Notes: generated from the letters alone by a model not told the origin. Shown: positions 1-5,148, numbered from the stretch's first letter. The stretch is DNA of 10,229 nucleotides from JBDRKN01 sp043813955 (GCA_043813955.1 JBDRKN010000005.1:1-10229), one strand, 5' to 3'. Made by a program: numbers and translations.

Positions 1-102
1 GAGCATTACGGTACGACCGACCATTTTAAAGTAAAAACAGCTTTATTTTTAATAAGCTGTTTTTGTATTGCATTAAATTCTAGTATACATTTTAAACGTT
101 GA
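1..102 (+). CDS. Partial C-terminal fragment of an unidentified protein, possibly EEP nuclease-like
   Basis: The frame is open from base 1 to a TGA at 100-102 and begins EHYGTTDHFKVKTA. The same peptide pattern (EHFGTLDHFRV) is encoded at 3095-3127. The differences between the two are mostly silent or conservative (Y/F, K/R, GGT/GGG, TTT/TTC), which argues that this frame was translated. A 'GT[ST]DHF.V' end resembles the SDH-containing C-terminus of endonuclease/exonuclease/phosphatase (EEP) fold proteins, but that family call is a guess. After about residue 14 the frame runs through a terminator-like hairpin (33-64) and into the arsR -35 box, so the last 20 or so codons may be read-through after loss of the original stop. 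The gene begins outside the window. Confidence 0.35.
   Translation, partial: EHYGTTDHFKVKTALFLISCFCIALNSSIHFKR
33..64 (+). terminator. Intrinsic terminator upstream of arsR
   Basis: An 11-bp perfect stem (AAAAACAGCTT at 33-43 paired with AAGCTGTTTTT at 54-64) encloses a 10-base loop, and the right arm ends in five T. It would stop rightward transcription from whatever lies left of the window and insulate the arsR promoter. The A/T-rich base makes it roughly symmetrical, so it could work on both strands. Confidence 0.65.
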
Positions 103-126
103 CTATTTTTCTTATTAAGATATAAT
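99..126 (+). promoter_or_regulatory. arsR operon promoter
   Basis: There is a -35 TTGACT at 99-104, a 16-base spacer and a perfect -10 TATAAT at 121-126. The predicted transcription start is near 133, about 24 bases before the arsR ATG. The -10 box overlaps the ArsR palindrome at 124-145, so bound repressor would block RNA polymerase. Confidence 0.8.
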
Positions 127-145
127 ATCAATATATATTGATATT
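124..145 (+). promoter_or_regulatory. ArsR operator O1 (22-bp perfect palindrome)
   Basis: Every base from 124 to 145 pairs with its partner about the centre between 134 and 135. The core is ATCAAT (127-132), ATAT, ATTGAT (137-142). The spacing matches the ATCAA-N6-TTGAT layout usual for ArsR/SmtB-type operators. It overlaps the -10 box of the arsR promoter and lies just ahead of arsR, which implies autorepression relieved by As(III) or Sb(III). The same half-sites recur at 485-500. Confidence 0.78.
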
Positions 146-156
146 TATCCACATAT

Positions 157-459
157 ATGAAATTAGACTGTTGTGAAAATAAAAAAGCGAAAGGAGAATT
201 GAAAGATGTCGTTGATTTTCTTAAAGCAATATCAGAAGAAAACAGACTTAAAATTTTGTGTATTCTTAGAAAACAAGAATTATGCGTCTGCGAAATTTGG
301 CAGATTCTTGATTTACCCCAAAATTTAGTTTCCCACCACTTAAAGGTTCTAAAAAATTTTGGTTTGGTTAAATCAAAAAAAGAAGGCGCCAGGGTTATCT
401 ATTCTTTGAATTTAGTTAAGACAAAAAAATATTTATCATTATTGTCAAATTTTATATAA
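157..459 (+). CDS. arsR: ArsR/SmtB-family metalloregulatory repressor
   Basis: This 100-residue winged-helix repressor binds operator DNA as a dimer and falls off when it binds metalloid. The ELCVCEI motif (residues 41-47, Cys43 and Cys45) is the classic ArsR alpha-3 As(III)/Sb(III) site, and an extra CysCys pair at residues 5-6 could supply a third thiol. The recognition helix lies around LPQNLVSHHLKVL (53-65), followed by a wing (KKEGARVIYSL). Length is normal for the family. The ATG at 157 has no Shine-Dalgarno sequence and sits about 24 bases after the predicted transcription start. It is the first gene of the operon, and its likely operators lie at 124-145 and 485-500. The family call is secure. 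The inducer (inorganic or organic arsenical, or antimonite) is inferred from the downstream genes and the CxC site. Confidence 0.93.
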   Translation: MKLDCCENKKAKGELKDVVDFLKAISEENRLKILCILRKQELCVCEIWQILDLPQNLVSHHLKVLKNFGLVKSKKEGARVIYSLNLVKTKKYLSLLSNFI

Positions 460-484
460 GATAGAAAAATTTTTTAAGCAAAAC

Positions 485-500
485 ATCAATTAATATTGAT
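485..500 (+). promoter_or_regulatory. ArsR operator O2 between arsR and the structural genes
   Basis: ATCAAT (485-490), TAAT, ATTGAT (495-500) repeats the half-sites and the 4-base spacing of the arsR operator. It begins 25 bases after the arsR stop and ends 15 bases before the next ATG. A weak -10-like TAATAT (491-496) lies inside it, but no convincing -35 is visible. ArsR may repress a second promoter here or act as a roadblock to read-through. I found no other copy of this arrangement in the window. Confidence 0.7.
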
Positions 501-515
501 ATTAAATTTTAATCT

Positions 516-767
516 ATGGCTATCAAATCAATTCAAGTGTTGGGCTCTGGTTGCCCAACCTGCAAACAATTGCTAGCGCTTACTCAAAAGGCAGCAGAAG
601 AATTAAGAATTAATACTAAGGTTGAATATATAACTGATGTGGCTAAAATGATTGGGCTAGGTGTTATGACTAGCCCAGCTTTGATTATTAATGGCCAGAT
701 TGTTTTAACTGGTAGTGGCAAGAGCCAAGAGGCTGTTAAAAAAGCTTTGCAAGCTAATTTAAAATAA
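516..767 (+). CDS. Small thioredoxin-fold protein (redox-active disulfide protein, CPTC)
   Basis: This 83-residue single-domain protein has the CPTC dithiol (Cys13, Cys16) directly after the first strand (IQVLGSG) and a cis-proline loop (MTSPALIING, around residues 51-60). That is the short thioredoxin/glutaredoxin-like family often called redox-active disulfide protein 2. No signal peptide is present, so it acts in the cytosol. Such proteins commonly sit beside ArsP-type permeases. Here it follows arsR and ends one base before the permease ATG. A likely job is passing electrons to the membrane partner or reducing or handling the bound arsenical. It may be equivalent to the small first subunit of the arsEFG systems, but I cannot confirm that. 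The ATG at 516 is the only sensible start, and no Shine-Dalgarno is seen. Confidence 0.88.
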   Translation: MAIKSIQVLGSGCPTCKQLLALTQKAAEELRINTKVEYITDVAKMIGLGVMTSPALIINGQIVLTGSGKSQEAVKKALQANLK

Positions 768-768
768 T

Positions 769-1749
769 ATGGATATTTTTAAACCTATACAAGTTTTAGC
801 TGATGTTATAACTAATGACTGGTTTCAGGTTACTAATGAGTATTGGCGAGAATCTATTAATTTTTTTATTTATGACATGATTAAGATCGGCCTACTGTTG
901 ATTGTTATTAATTATGTCATGGCTATTACCCGTTATTATTTCCCAGTTGAGAAAATAAGGGATATTTTAACTAAGCGCCAATGGTATGGTTTTGATTATC
1001 TGCTAGCTGCCTTACTTGGTGTTATTACTCCTTTTTGCTCCTGTTCTTCAATTCCTTTGTTTGTTGGTTTTCTTAGCGCTGGCATTCCTTTGGGTGTGAC
1101 TTTTGCTTTTTTAATTGCCTCTCCTTTGGTTAACGAAGCCTCTTTATTTATTTTTCCGTCAATTTTTGGCATCAAGATGACTTTAGTTTATAATGTTATT
1201 GGTATTATGGTGGCTATGCTAGCCGGCATGATAATTCAGAGATTTAAAATGGATAAAAATGTTAATCCTGATTTTTTGAAGTTCAAAACTAAACAAGAGG
1301 CTATTAATGATAATAATGGTCAGACAGTGCCATTACAAAAAAAAATAATAATTTGGTGGCAAGATGGCATGCATATTACCAAGAGTATTTTCCCCTATGT
1401 CTTAATTGGTGTTGGTTTGGGCGCTTTAATACATGGCTTTGTGCCACAGGATTTTGTGGAAGCATATTTAGCAATTAAAAATTGGTGGACCGTACCACTG
1501 GCTGTAATCTTGGGCCTGCCTTTATATGCCAACTCAGTTAGTGTAATTCCTGTGGTTGAAGCGCTGGCTGGCAAAGGCATACCACTGGGTACTTCATTAG
1601 CTTTTATGACTTCAACTGTGACTTTATCTATTCCTAGTTTATTAATTCTTAAAAAGGCCATGAATTGGAAACTGCTGTCCGCTTTTGTAATCGTTACTTC
1701 CATAGGTATAGCAATTATTGGCTACTTTTTTAATTATTTTAATTTTTGA
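769..1749 (+). CDS. arsP: ArsP-type permease (DUF318/UPF0718 family)
   Basis: This 326-residue polytopic membrane protein has the family signature TPFCSCSS (residues 87-94, Cys90 and Cys92) followed by IPLFVGFLSAGIPLG and LIASPLVNE. The fold repeats in the second half (GLPLYANSVSVIPVVEAL, then GKGIPLGTSLAFMTSTVTLS). The halves are joined by a hydrophilic loop at about residues 158-200. ArsP of Campylobacter exports trivalent organoarsenicals such as methylarsenite and reduced roxarsone. Other family members have unknown substrates. Length is close to that of ArsP. The gene starts one base after the thioredoxin-like gene and ends in TGA, used as a true stop. The family assignment is firm. The substrate is inferred from arsR and the ArsF/ArsG-like neighbours. 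Confidence 0.87.
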   Translation: MDIFKPIQVLADVITNDWFQVTNEYWRESINFFIYDMIKIGLLLIVINYVMAITRYYFPVEKIRDILTKRQWYGFDYLLAALLGVITPFCSCSSIPLFVGFLSAGIPLGVTFAFLIASPLVNEASLFIFPSIFGIKMTLVYNVIGIMVAMLAGMIIQRFKMDKNVNPDFLKFKTKQEAINDNNGQTVPLQKKIIIWWQDGMHITKSIFPYVLIGVGLGALIHGFVPQDFVEAYLAIKNWWTVPLAVILGLPLYANSVSVIPVVEALAGKGIPLGTSLAFMTSTVTLSIPSLLILKKAMNWKLLSAFVIVTSIGIAIIGYFFNYFNF

Positions 1750-1757
1750 ATAAAAAT

Positions 1758-2240
1758 ATGCTGAAAAAAATATTTTCTATTTTATTGTTACTGTTTTTGG
1801 CTTTAAATTTGGCTGGTTGTAGTCAGCAAATTTCCATTGCAGAAAACGAGGCTAGCGTTGATAATAATATATCAAAAGATTATCCAATGTCTAGCGCGGA
1901 GCAAATAGCTGATAGGTTAGAAGTGTATTATTTCCATCGCACTGCTCGTTGTTATTCTTGTAAAACCATTGGTCAATATGTCAGGGAGATAATAGAGGAA
2001 AAGTATGAGATACAAACTAATAGCGGTATTATTGATTTTAGAGAAATAAATGTTGATTTGGCAGAGAATAAGCAACTTGTTAAAAAATATCAAGCTTCTG
2101 GCTCATCATTATTTATCAATCGTATTATTAATGATCAAGATAATATTGAACAAGATGCCAATGTTTGGCGACTTTTAAAAGATGAAACTAAATTCAAGAG
2201 TTATTTAGAGAGTAAGATTAATTCTTATTTAGGTCTATAA
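1758..2240 (+). CDS. arsF: ArsF-family lipoprotein with extracytoplasmic CYSC motif
   Basis: The protein has a lipoprotein signal peptide, MLKKIFSILLLLFLALNLAGC, with lipobox LAGC and lipidated Cys21. A short linker leads to a thioredoxin-like domain beginning EVYYFHRTARCYSCKTIG (Cys65, Cys68). The 'YFH.T.RC.(S/T)C' pattern is what I recognise from proteins named ArsF, the nitroreductase partner in the arsEFG roxarsone/nitarsone operon of Shewanella. I chose ATG 1758 because it opens a compact signal peptide. An in-frame TTG at 1746 would overlap the permease stop by four bases (TTGA) and add four residues, and it cannot be excluded. The protein would sit on the outer face of the membrane, next to ArsG, which starts two bases after its stop. 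No flavin site is visible, so a thiol-relay or metalloid-binding role is as plausible as nitroreduction. Confidence 0.78.
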   Translation: MLKKIFSILLLLFLALNLAGCSQQISIAENEASVDNNISKDYPMSSAEQIADRLEVYYFHRTARCYSCKTIGQYVREIIEEKYEIQTNSGIIDFREINVDLAENKQLVKKYQASGSSLFINRIINDQDNIEQDANVWRLLKDETKFKSYLESKINSYLGL

Positions 2241-2242
2241 AT

Positions 2243-2962
2243 ATGGGAATTATAAATAGTTTAATTGATAACAATAATATTCCTCTATTAACTGCTTTTC
2301 TTTTAGGTATTTTAACTTCAATCAGTCCTTGTCCGCTGGCTACTAATATAACTGCCATTGCCTATATCTCTAGAAAAATTAAAACTGTTAAGCATACCTT
2401 GCTTAATGGTTTATTTTATACTTTGGGTCGAGGTTTAAGTTATACTATTTTGGCTATGCTTATTTATTTTGGTGTTTCTAGCTTTTCAATCGCTAGTATT
2501 TTTGAAGGCTGGGGCGATAAAGCGCTTGGACCGATTTTGATTATAATTAGTTTAATAATGTTTGGAGTGATTAAAATTAATTTTAGTATAAAAAATGAGA
2601 AAATTAATCAATTAAAAGAATGGCTAGCACGCAAAGGTTATTGGGGGTCGTTGTTATTGGGTGTTTTATTTGCCATGGCTTTCTGCCCTTATAGCGGAGT
2701 ATTGTTTTTCGGGGTTTTAATTCCTTTGGTGCTGAAGTCAACTGAGAGCCTATTGCTACCACCATTATTTGCCCTTGGTACTGGTTTGCCAGTTATTATT
2801 TTTTCATTTTTGATTGCTTTTAGTATGCAAAAAGTAAGTAAGGCATTCCAGGTTGTACAAAAAGTTGAAAAAGCTATGCGTTATATTGTAGCTACGGTTT
2901 TTTTAGTGACGGGGTTATATTATTTGCGTTATTTAGTTGCTTTGATGTGGTTTTCTAATTAA
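2243..2962 (+). CDS. arsG: ArsG-family membrane protein (CcdA/DsbD-like, TauE/SafE-type)
   Basis: This 239-residue membrane protein has about six hydrophobic segments. Two pseudo-symmetrical Cys-Pro motifs are present: TSISPCPLATN (Cys30) in the first segment and AMAFCPYSGVLFFG (Cys148) in the fourth. This pair is the hallmark of CcdA/DsbD transmembrane electron carriers. LLGILTSISPCPLATNITAIAYISR strongly resembles proteins annotated as ArsG, the aromatic arsenical efflux permease of arsEFG. Whether it exports arsenicals or moves electrons from the cytosolic CPTC protein to the surface ArsF lipoprotein cannot be decided from sequence. It is the last gene of the operon. No terminator is obvious after it, and a degenerate G+C-rich segment follows. 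Confidence 0.8.
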   Translation: MGIINSLIDNNNIPLLTAFLLGILTSISPCPLATNITAIAYISRKIKTVKHTLLNGLFYTLGRGLSYTILAMLIYFGVSSFSIASIFEGWGDKALGPILIIISLIMFGVIKINFSIKNEKINQLKEWLARKGYWGSLLLGVLFAMAFCPYSGVLFFGVLIPLVLKSTESLLLPPLFALGTGLPVIIFSFLIAFSMQKVSKAFQVVQKVEKAMRYIVATVFLVTGLYYLRYLVALMWFSN

Positions 2963-2974
2963 TTTAAGCCTTGT

Positions 2975-3142
2975 TAATAACGCAGTTGCCTTATCCAGGA
3001 GGAGCTGGGTGGGCCAACTACCCACCCCGAGGGCAGCCTTGATCAGGTATCAGTGTCAGTTCGCGAAAAAGGTTATGATTTTGTCTAACACGGAGAGCAT
3101 TTTGGGACGCTCGACCATTTCAGGGTAATTCCTGTTAAAGCT
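2975..3142 (+). pseudogene. G+C-rich gene remnant, C-terminal end of an unidentified (EEP-like?) protein
   Basis: This stretch is visibly richer in G+C than its neighbours. Frame 2 reads GGPTTHPEGSLDQVSVSVRE, then KGYDFV, a TAA stop at 3086-3088, and then HGEHFGTLDHFRVIPVKA, which runs in frame into the next gene. Frame 1 just upstream reads QLPYPGGAGWAN, as if a frameshift near 3015 split one protein. EHFGTLDHFRV matches EHYGTTDHFKV encoded at 1-33, with mostly synonymous or conservative changes. 'THPEGSLDQV...TLDHF.V' is compatible with the end of an endonuclease/exonuclease/phosphatase-fold protein, but that is unproven. The same DNA can also fold: GTTGCC (2985-2990) pairs with GGCAGC (3032-3037) around a 7-bp GGGTGGG/CCCACCC stem (3007-3027). 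A structured RNA is therefore the main alternative. Confidence 0.42.
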
Positions 3143-3148
3143 ATGTTT

Positions 3149-3490
3149 ATGAAAATTATAAAAGAGCAAATTAATCTTAATGAATTAAGAGAAATGGCTA
3201 AAAATATGTTTGGCGACTTGGTCAAAGCGGTAGTTGATATTGAAAAAGAAATTATAGCAATAGATGGAGAACTGCAAGCTGATGAAGAAGCATTGCTATT
3301 AGAAAATAATTCAGATCAAAAAAATCTTTTGGGAATTAATATTTATCCAGAGTTAGCTGGTGATGATTTTATAGAATTTGATTCCATGATAAATTTGAGT
3401 CCAAGCCAGAATAATAGAAGCCGTGGCATTGATGATTTAGAAATTCAAAAAAAGATTTTTAAAATAGTTAATAAATTAATAATTAGATGA
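3149..3490 (+). CDS. DUF5674 family protein
   Basis: This small soluble protein (113 residues from ATG 3149, 115 from ATG 3143) begins MKIIKEQINLNELREMAKNM. It carries the signature VVDIEKEIIAIDGELQADEEALLLENNS, then NIYPE and EFDSMINLSPSQNNRSRG, and ends with a short helix. I recognise this as DUF5674, a family of unknown function that is frequent in CPR genomes. No catalytic motif is obvious, and there is no signal peptide or membrane segment. I prefer ATG 3149 because homologues start MKIIKE, but 3143 is equally open. The stop codon overlaps the ATG of the next gene (ATGA at 3487-3490), so the pair is probably translated together. No clear promoter is visible directly upstream, which leaves read-through from arsG possible. 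Confidence 0.82.
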   Translation: MKIIKEQINLNELREMAKNMFGDLVKAVVDIEKEIIAIDGELQADEEALLLENNSDQKNLLGINIYPELAGDDFIEFDSMINLSPSQNNRSRGIDDLEIQKKIFKIVNKLIIR

Positions 3491-3813
3491 GCGTTCAACA
3501 CCAAGAATTAGCTTTAGGACGATGGCAAAAATTTTCTTTAGCCGAGCAAATGGCCAATATTGGCAGCGAGGTTATTAGGACTATTAATTGGAGAAATAAA
3601 GGCAATAAAGAATATGCTGATTTAGCTTTTGATCGAGCCTTAGAATTATTGGATTTAACTATTGCTGATTCTAAAAATAAAAAAAGATTAAAAGAAATTG
3701 TTAGGTTAAGAGAAGTATTGGCTGATTATTTTGTTTTTGACAATATTTATAAATCTTCAGACAAAAGCTGGCAAAATTATTTTATGGCTTTTAATTATGC
3801 AGCTCGAGCCTAA
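3487..3813 (+). CDS. Conserved helical protein of unknown function, coupled to DUF5674
   Basis: This 108-residue, almost entirely helical soluble protein begins MSVQHQELALGRWQKFSLAEQMANIGSEVIRTINWRNKG. It continues with ADLAFDRALELLDLTIAD, KKRLKEIVRLREVLADYF and a final aromatic-rich segment (WQNYFMAFNYAARA). I associate the pattern 'GRW...SL.EQMANIGSEV' with unnamed CPR proteins, but I know no function. The regular amphipathic helices suggest a four-helix bundle. The start overlaps the DUF5674 stop by four bases (ATGA), which indicates translational coupling. The two may form a complex, as toxin-antitoxin or regulator pairs do, though no toxin motif is visible. A strong hairpin follows at 3821-3856. 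Confidence 0.75.
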   Translation: MSVQHQELALGRWQKFSLAEQMANIGSEVIRTINWRNKGNKEYADLAFDRALELLDLTIADSKNKKRLKEIVRLREVLADYFVFDNIYKSSDKSWQNYFMAFNYAARA

Positions 3814-3820
3814 TATAGTA

Positions 3821-3856
3821 TAACAAACTCAGGATTTTTACATCCTGAGTTTGTTA
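3821..3856 (+). terminator. 15-bp perfect hairpin between convergent genes
   Basis: TAACAAACTCAGGAT (3821-3835) pairs perfectly with ATCCTGAGTTTGTTA (3842-3856) around the loop TTTTAC. It lies between the end of the plus-strand 108-residue gene and the end of the minus-strand aldo/keto reductase, where a bidirectional terminator is expected. The T-tract is short on the + side (TTATTG) and absent on the - side, so termination may be inefficient or may act through RNA 3'-end stabilisation. Confidence 0.6.
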
Positions 3857-3893
3857 TTGACAAAATAAGTAGAGAAATCGAACAATGTCATTG

Positions 3894-4715
3894 TTAATTG
3901 TAAAATTCAGCAAAATTTACTTTTACCATCCTATTATCTCTTCCCATACCATCAATATCAGCCATGTCTTGCTCTTCCAGCTTAATATCAAAGATTTCCA
4001 TATTAGCTTTGGCATATTCTAGAGTCAAAGCTTTGGGAATTACAATTAGGTTTCTCTGTATCAGCCAGATCAGAGCAATCTGCGCTGCGCTTTTGTTATA
4101 CTTCTGTCCAATGCTTGCCAGCAGGGGGTTAGTGGCTAGCAAGCCCTGGGCTAGCGGAGAGTAGGCAGTAATTTTAATATTTTTTTTATCACAGTATTCT
4201 AATAAATCTTTTTGATAAAATCCTGCGTGGAATTCCACTTGGTTAATCACAATTTTAATATTTAGCTCTTCAGCTATAGGCATAGCTTGGTCTAAATGCT
4301 TTTGAGTAAAATTGCTCACTCCTATTGATTTAATTTTGCCTGTCTTTTGAAGTTCTTTAAGCGCAGACAGAGTTTGCTCAATTGGTATTAGCTTGTTAGG
4401 CCAGTGGATTAGATAAAGGTCAAGATAATCAGTTTTTAATCTTTGCAAAGAATTTTCGCAGGCTTTAAGCGTTTGCTCATAATGCAGGTTTTCATGCCAG
4501 ACCTTGGAAGTGATAAACAATTGTTCTCTGTCATAATCCTTAATAGCTCTTCCTATGGCTTCCTCATTCTTATATTCTTCAGCTGTATCAATATGAGTGT
4601 ATCCTAAATCAAGAGCCTGCTTGACTGCTTTAGCGCAGGCGCCATTGCTCATCATCCAGGTTCCTAAGCCAAGCTGTGGTATTGCATTATTGTCAGATAA
4701 ATTAATTAAGTTCAT
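3894..4715 (-). CDS. Aldo/keto reductase (2,5-diketogluconate reductase-like, AKR)
   Basis: This is a 273-residue (beta/alpha)8 NAD(P)H-dependent oxidoreductase. From the start at 4715 the full catalytic tetrad is present: Asp43 and Tyr48 (HIDTAEEY), Lys71 (FITSKVW) and His104 (YLIHWP). GVSNF, the NQVEFH segment and the cofactor-binding IPKA motif also match. It reduces aldehydes or ketones in the cytosol, and the physiological substrate cannot be told. The reading frame stays open to 4796, but I place the start at ATG 4715. Homologues begin MNLINLSDNNAIPQLGLGTW-like, and a good promoter (4723-4751) lies inside the would-be extension. Predicted transcription begins within a few bases of that ATG. 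The gene is divergent from the csoR copper operon and could assist stress detoxification, but no shared operator is seen. Confidence 0.93.
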   Translation of the reverse strand: MNLINLSDNNAIPQLGLGTWMMSNGACAKAVKQALDLGYTHIDTAEEYKNEEAIGRAIKDYDREQLFITSKVWHENLHYEQTLKACENSLQRLKTDYLDLYLIHWPNKLIPIEQTLSALKELQKTGKIKSIGVSNFTQKHLDQAMPIAEELNIKIVINQVEFHAGFYQKDLLEYCDKKNIKITAYSPLAQGLLATNPLLASIGQKYNKSAAQIALIWLIQRNLIVIPKALTLEYAKANMEIFDIKLEEQDMADIDGMGRDNRMVKVNFAEFYN

Positions 4716-4722
4716 ATATTTT

Positions 4723-4751
4723 ATTCTATCAGAAAATAATTTTTTCAACAA
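4723..4751 (-). promoter_or_regulatory. Promoter of the aldo/keto reductase, nearly leaderless
   Basis: On the minus strand, TTGTTG (4746-4751) and TAGAAT (4723-4728) are separated by 17 bases, with a TG one base before the -10 (extended -10). Only seven bases separate the -10 from the ATG at 4715, so the mRNA would begin at or next to the start codon. This placement decides the start codon of the reductase. Confidence 0.6.
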
Positions 4752-4800
4752 TTTTTCTTTGATTAATTTATTGTTTTCATTATCCCTAAAAATCAAGGCC

Positions 4801-4829
4801 TTGACATTGGTTTTTATTTAGTTTACTAT
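4801..4829 (+). promoter_or_regulatory. csoR copper-operon promoter
   Basis: A perfect -35 TTGACA (4801-4806), a 17-base spacer and TACTAT (4824-4829) place the transcription start near 4836. That leaves about 40 bases of leader before the csoR ATG at 4876. The start point falls inside the inverted repeats at 4831-4852, so CsoR bound there would block initiation. Confidence 0.78.
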
Positions 4830-4830
4830 A

Positions 4831-4852
4831 TACCTATACCCTAGGTAAGGGT
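4831..4852 (+). promoter_or_regulatory. CsoR operator: two interlocking inverted repeats
   Basis: Two repeats overlap here: TACCTA-N5-TAGGTA (4831-4847) and ACCCT-N5-AGGGT (4838-4852), with centres six bases apart. C/G tracts arranged as an inverted repeat just after the -10 box are typical of CsoR/RcnR-family operators. Either repeat could be the site, or two tetramers could bind side by side. The site lies directly upstream of csoR. Confidence 0.7.
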
Positions 4853-4875
4853 GTGAATAAATAATAAAAAACATT

Positions 4876-5148
4876 ATGACAACAAATCATAGTAAAATTT
4901 TAATTAACTTAAAGAAAGTAAATAGTCTAACTTTGCGTATTATTAAGATGGTTGAAGATAAAAAGTATTGTATTGATATTATGCAGCAGAACTTAGCAGT
5001 TATCGGCTTGCTGAAATCAGTTCATCAGATGGTTATGGAAGGCCATTTAAACTCTTGTTTTAGAAGAGCTATGAGCAGTAAAGATGAAAAACTAAAGCAG
5101 GAGATGATTAATGAAATACTTAGATTATCTAAGACATCTAATAAATAA
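4876..5148 (+). CDS. csoR: CsoR-family copper-sensing repressor
   Basis: This 90-residue all-helical protein of the CsoR/RcnR (DUF156) family forms a tetramer on operator DNA and releases it on binding Cu(I). The Cu(I) ligand set Cys-His-Cys is present: Cys32 (KYCIDIMQQ), His57 and Cys61 (EGHLNSCF). RcnR-type Ni/Co sensors would carry an additional N-terminal histidine set instead. The MVEDKKYCIDI and GLLKSVHQMVMEGHL segments match the family core. The start at ATG 4876 gives the normal length. It is the first gene of a five-gene copper operon and is followed at once by the next ATG, with no gap after the TAA. The promoter and operator are at 4801-4852. Confidence 0.92.
   Translation: MTTNHSKILINLKKVNSLTLRIIKMVEDKKYCIDIMQQNLAVIGLLKSVHQMVMEGHLNSCFRRAMSSKDEKLKQEMINEILRLSKTSNK

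Noticed and set aside
2..34. Plus-strand frame ending SITVRPTILK with TAA at 32-34, aligned to SILGRSTISG with TAA at 3126-3128
   Set aside because: It is attractive because the stop falls at the terminator hairpin, but residue conservation is much poorer than in the EH.GT.DHF frame. The matching stops are probably coincidence, though this remains possible.
1395..1703. Minus-strand open frame opposite the ArsP gene, and similar long antisense frames opposite the copper genes (6207-6455, 8319-8726, 8742-9155)
   Set aside because: They lie entirely antisense to well-supported genes, have no promoter and resemble no family. They are shadows of codon usage on the other strand.
3057..3117. Minus-strand mini-ORF starting MVERPKMLSV with a similar start (MVGRTVML) at 24-1
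   Set aside because: It stops after 20 codons. The A/B differences in this frame are mostly non-conservative, whereas the plus-strand EH.GT.DHF frame shows silent and conservative changes.
3085..3139. Integron attC-like site (GTCTAAC ... GTTAAAG)
   Set aside because: The right core does not fit GTTRRRY, the arms do not pair as attC L boxes should, and no integrase or cassette array is present.
2981..3142. Known riboswitch or SRP/tmRNA-like RNA
   Set aside because: I compared it by eye with cobalamin, TPP, SAM, c-di-GMP-I, SRP and tmRNA core motifs and found no match. It is kept only as an alternative to the pseudogene reading.
1747..3490. Alternative genetic code 25 (TGA read as glycine), used by some CPR groups
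   Set aside because: TGA ends the permease and the DUF5674 protein exactly where family members end and where the next gene starts. No gene here needs TGA as a sense codon.
4716..4796. 27-residue N-terminal extension of the aldo/keto reductase
   Set aside because: It is Lys/Asn-rich, unlike the start of family members, and it overlaps a good promoter for the shorter form.
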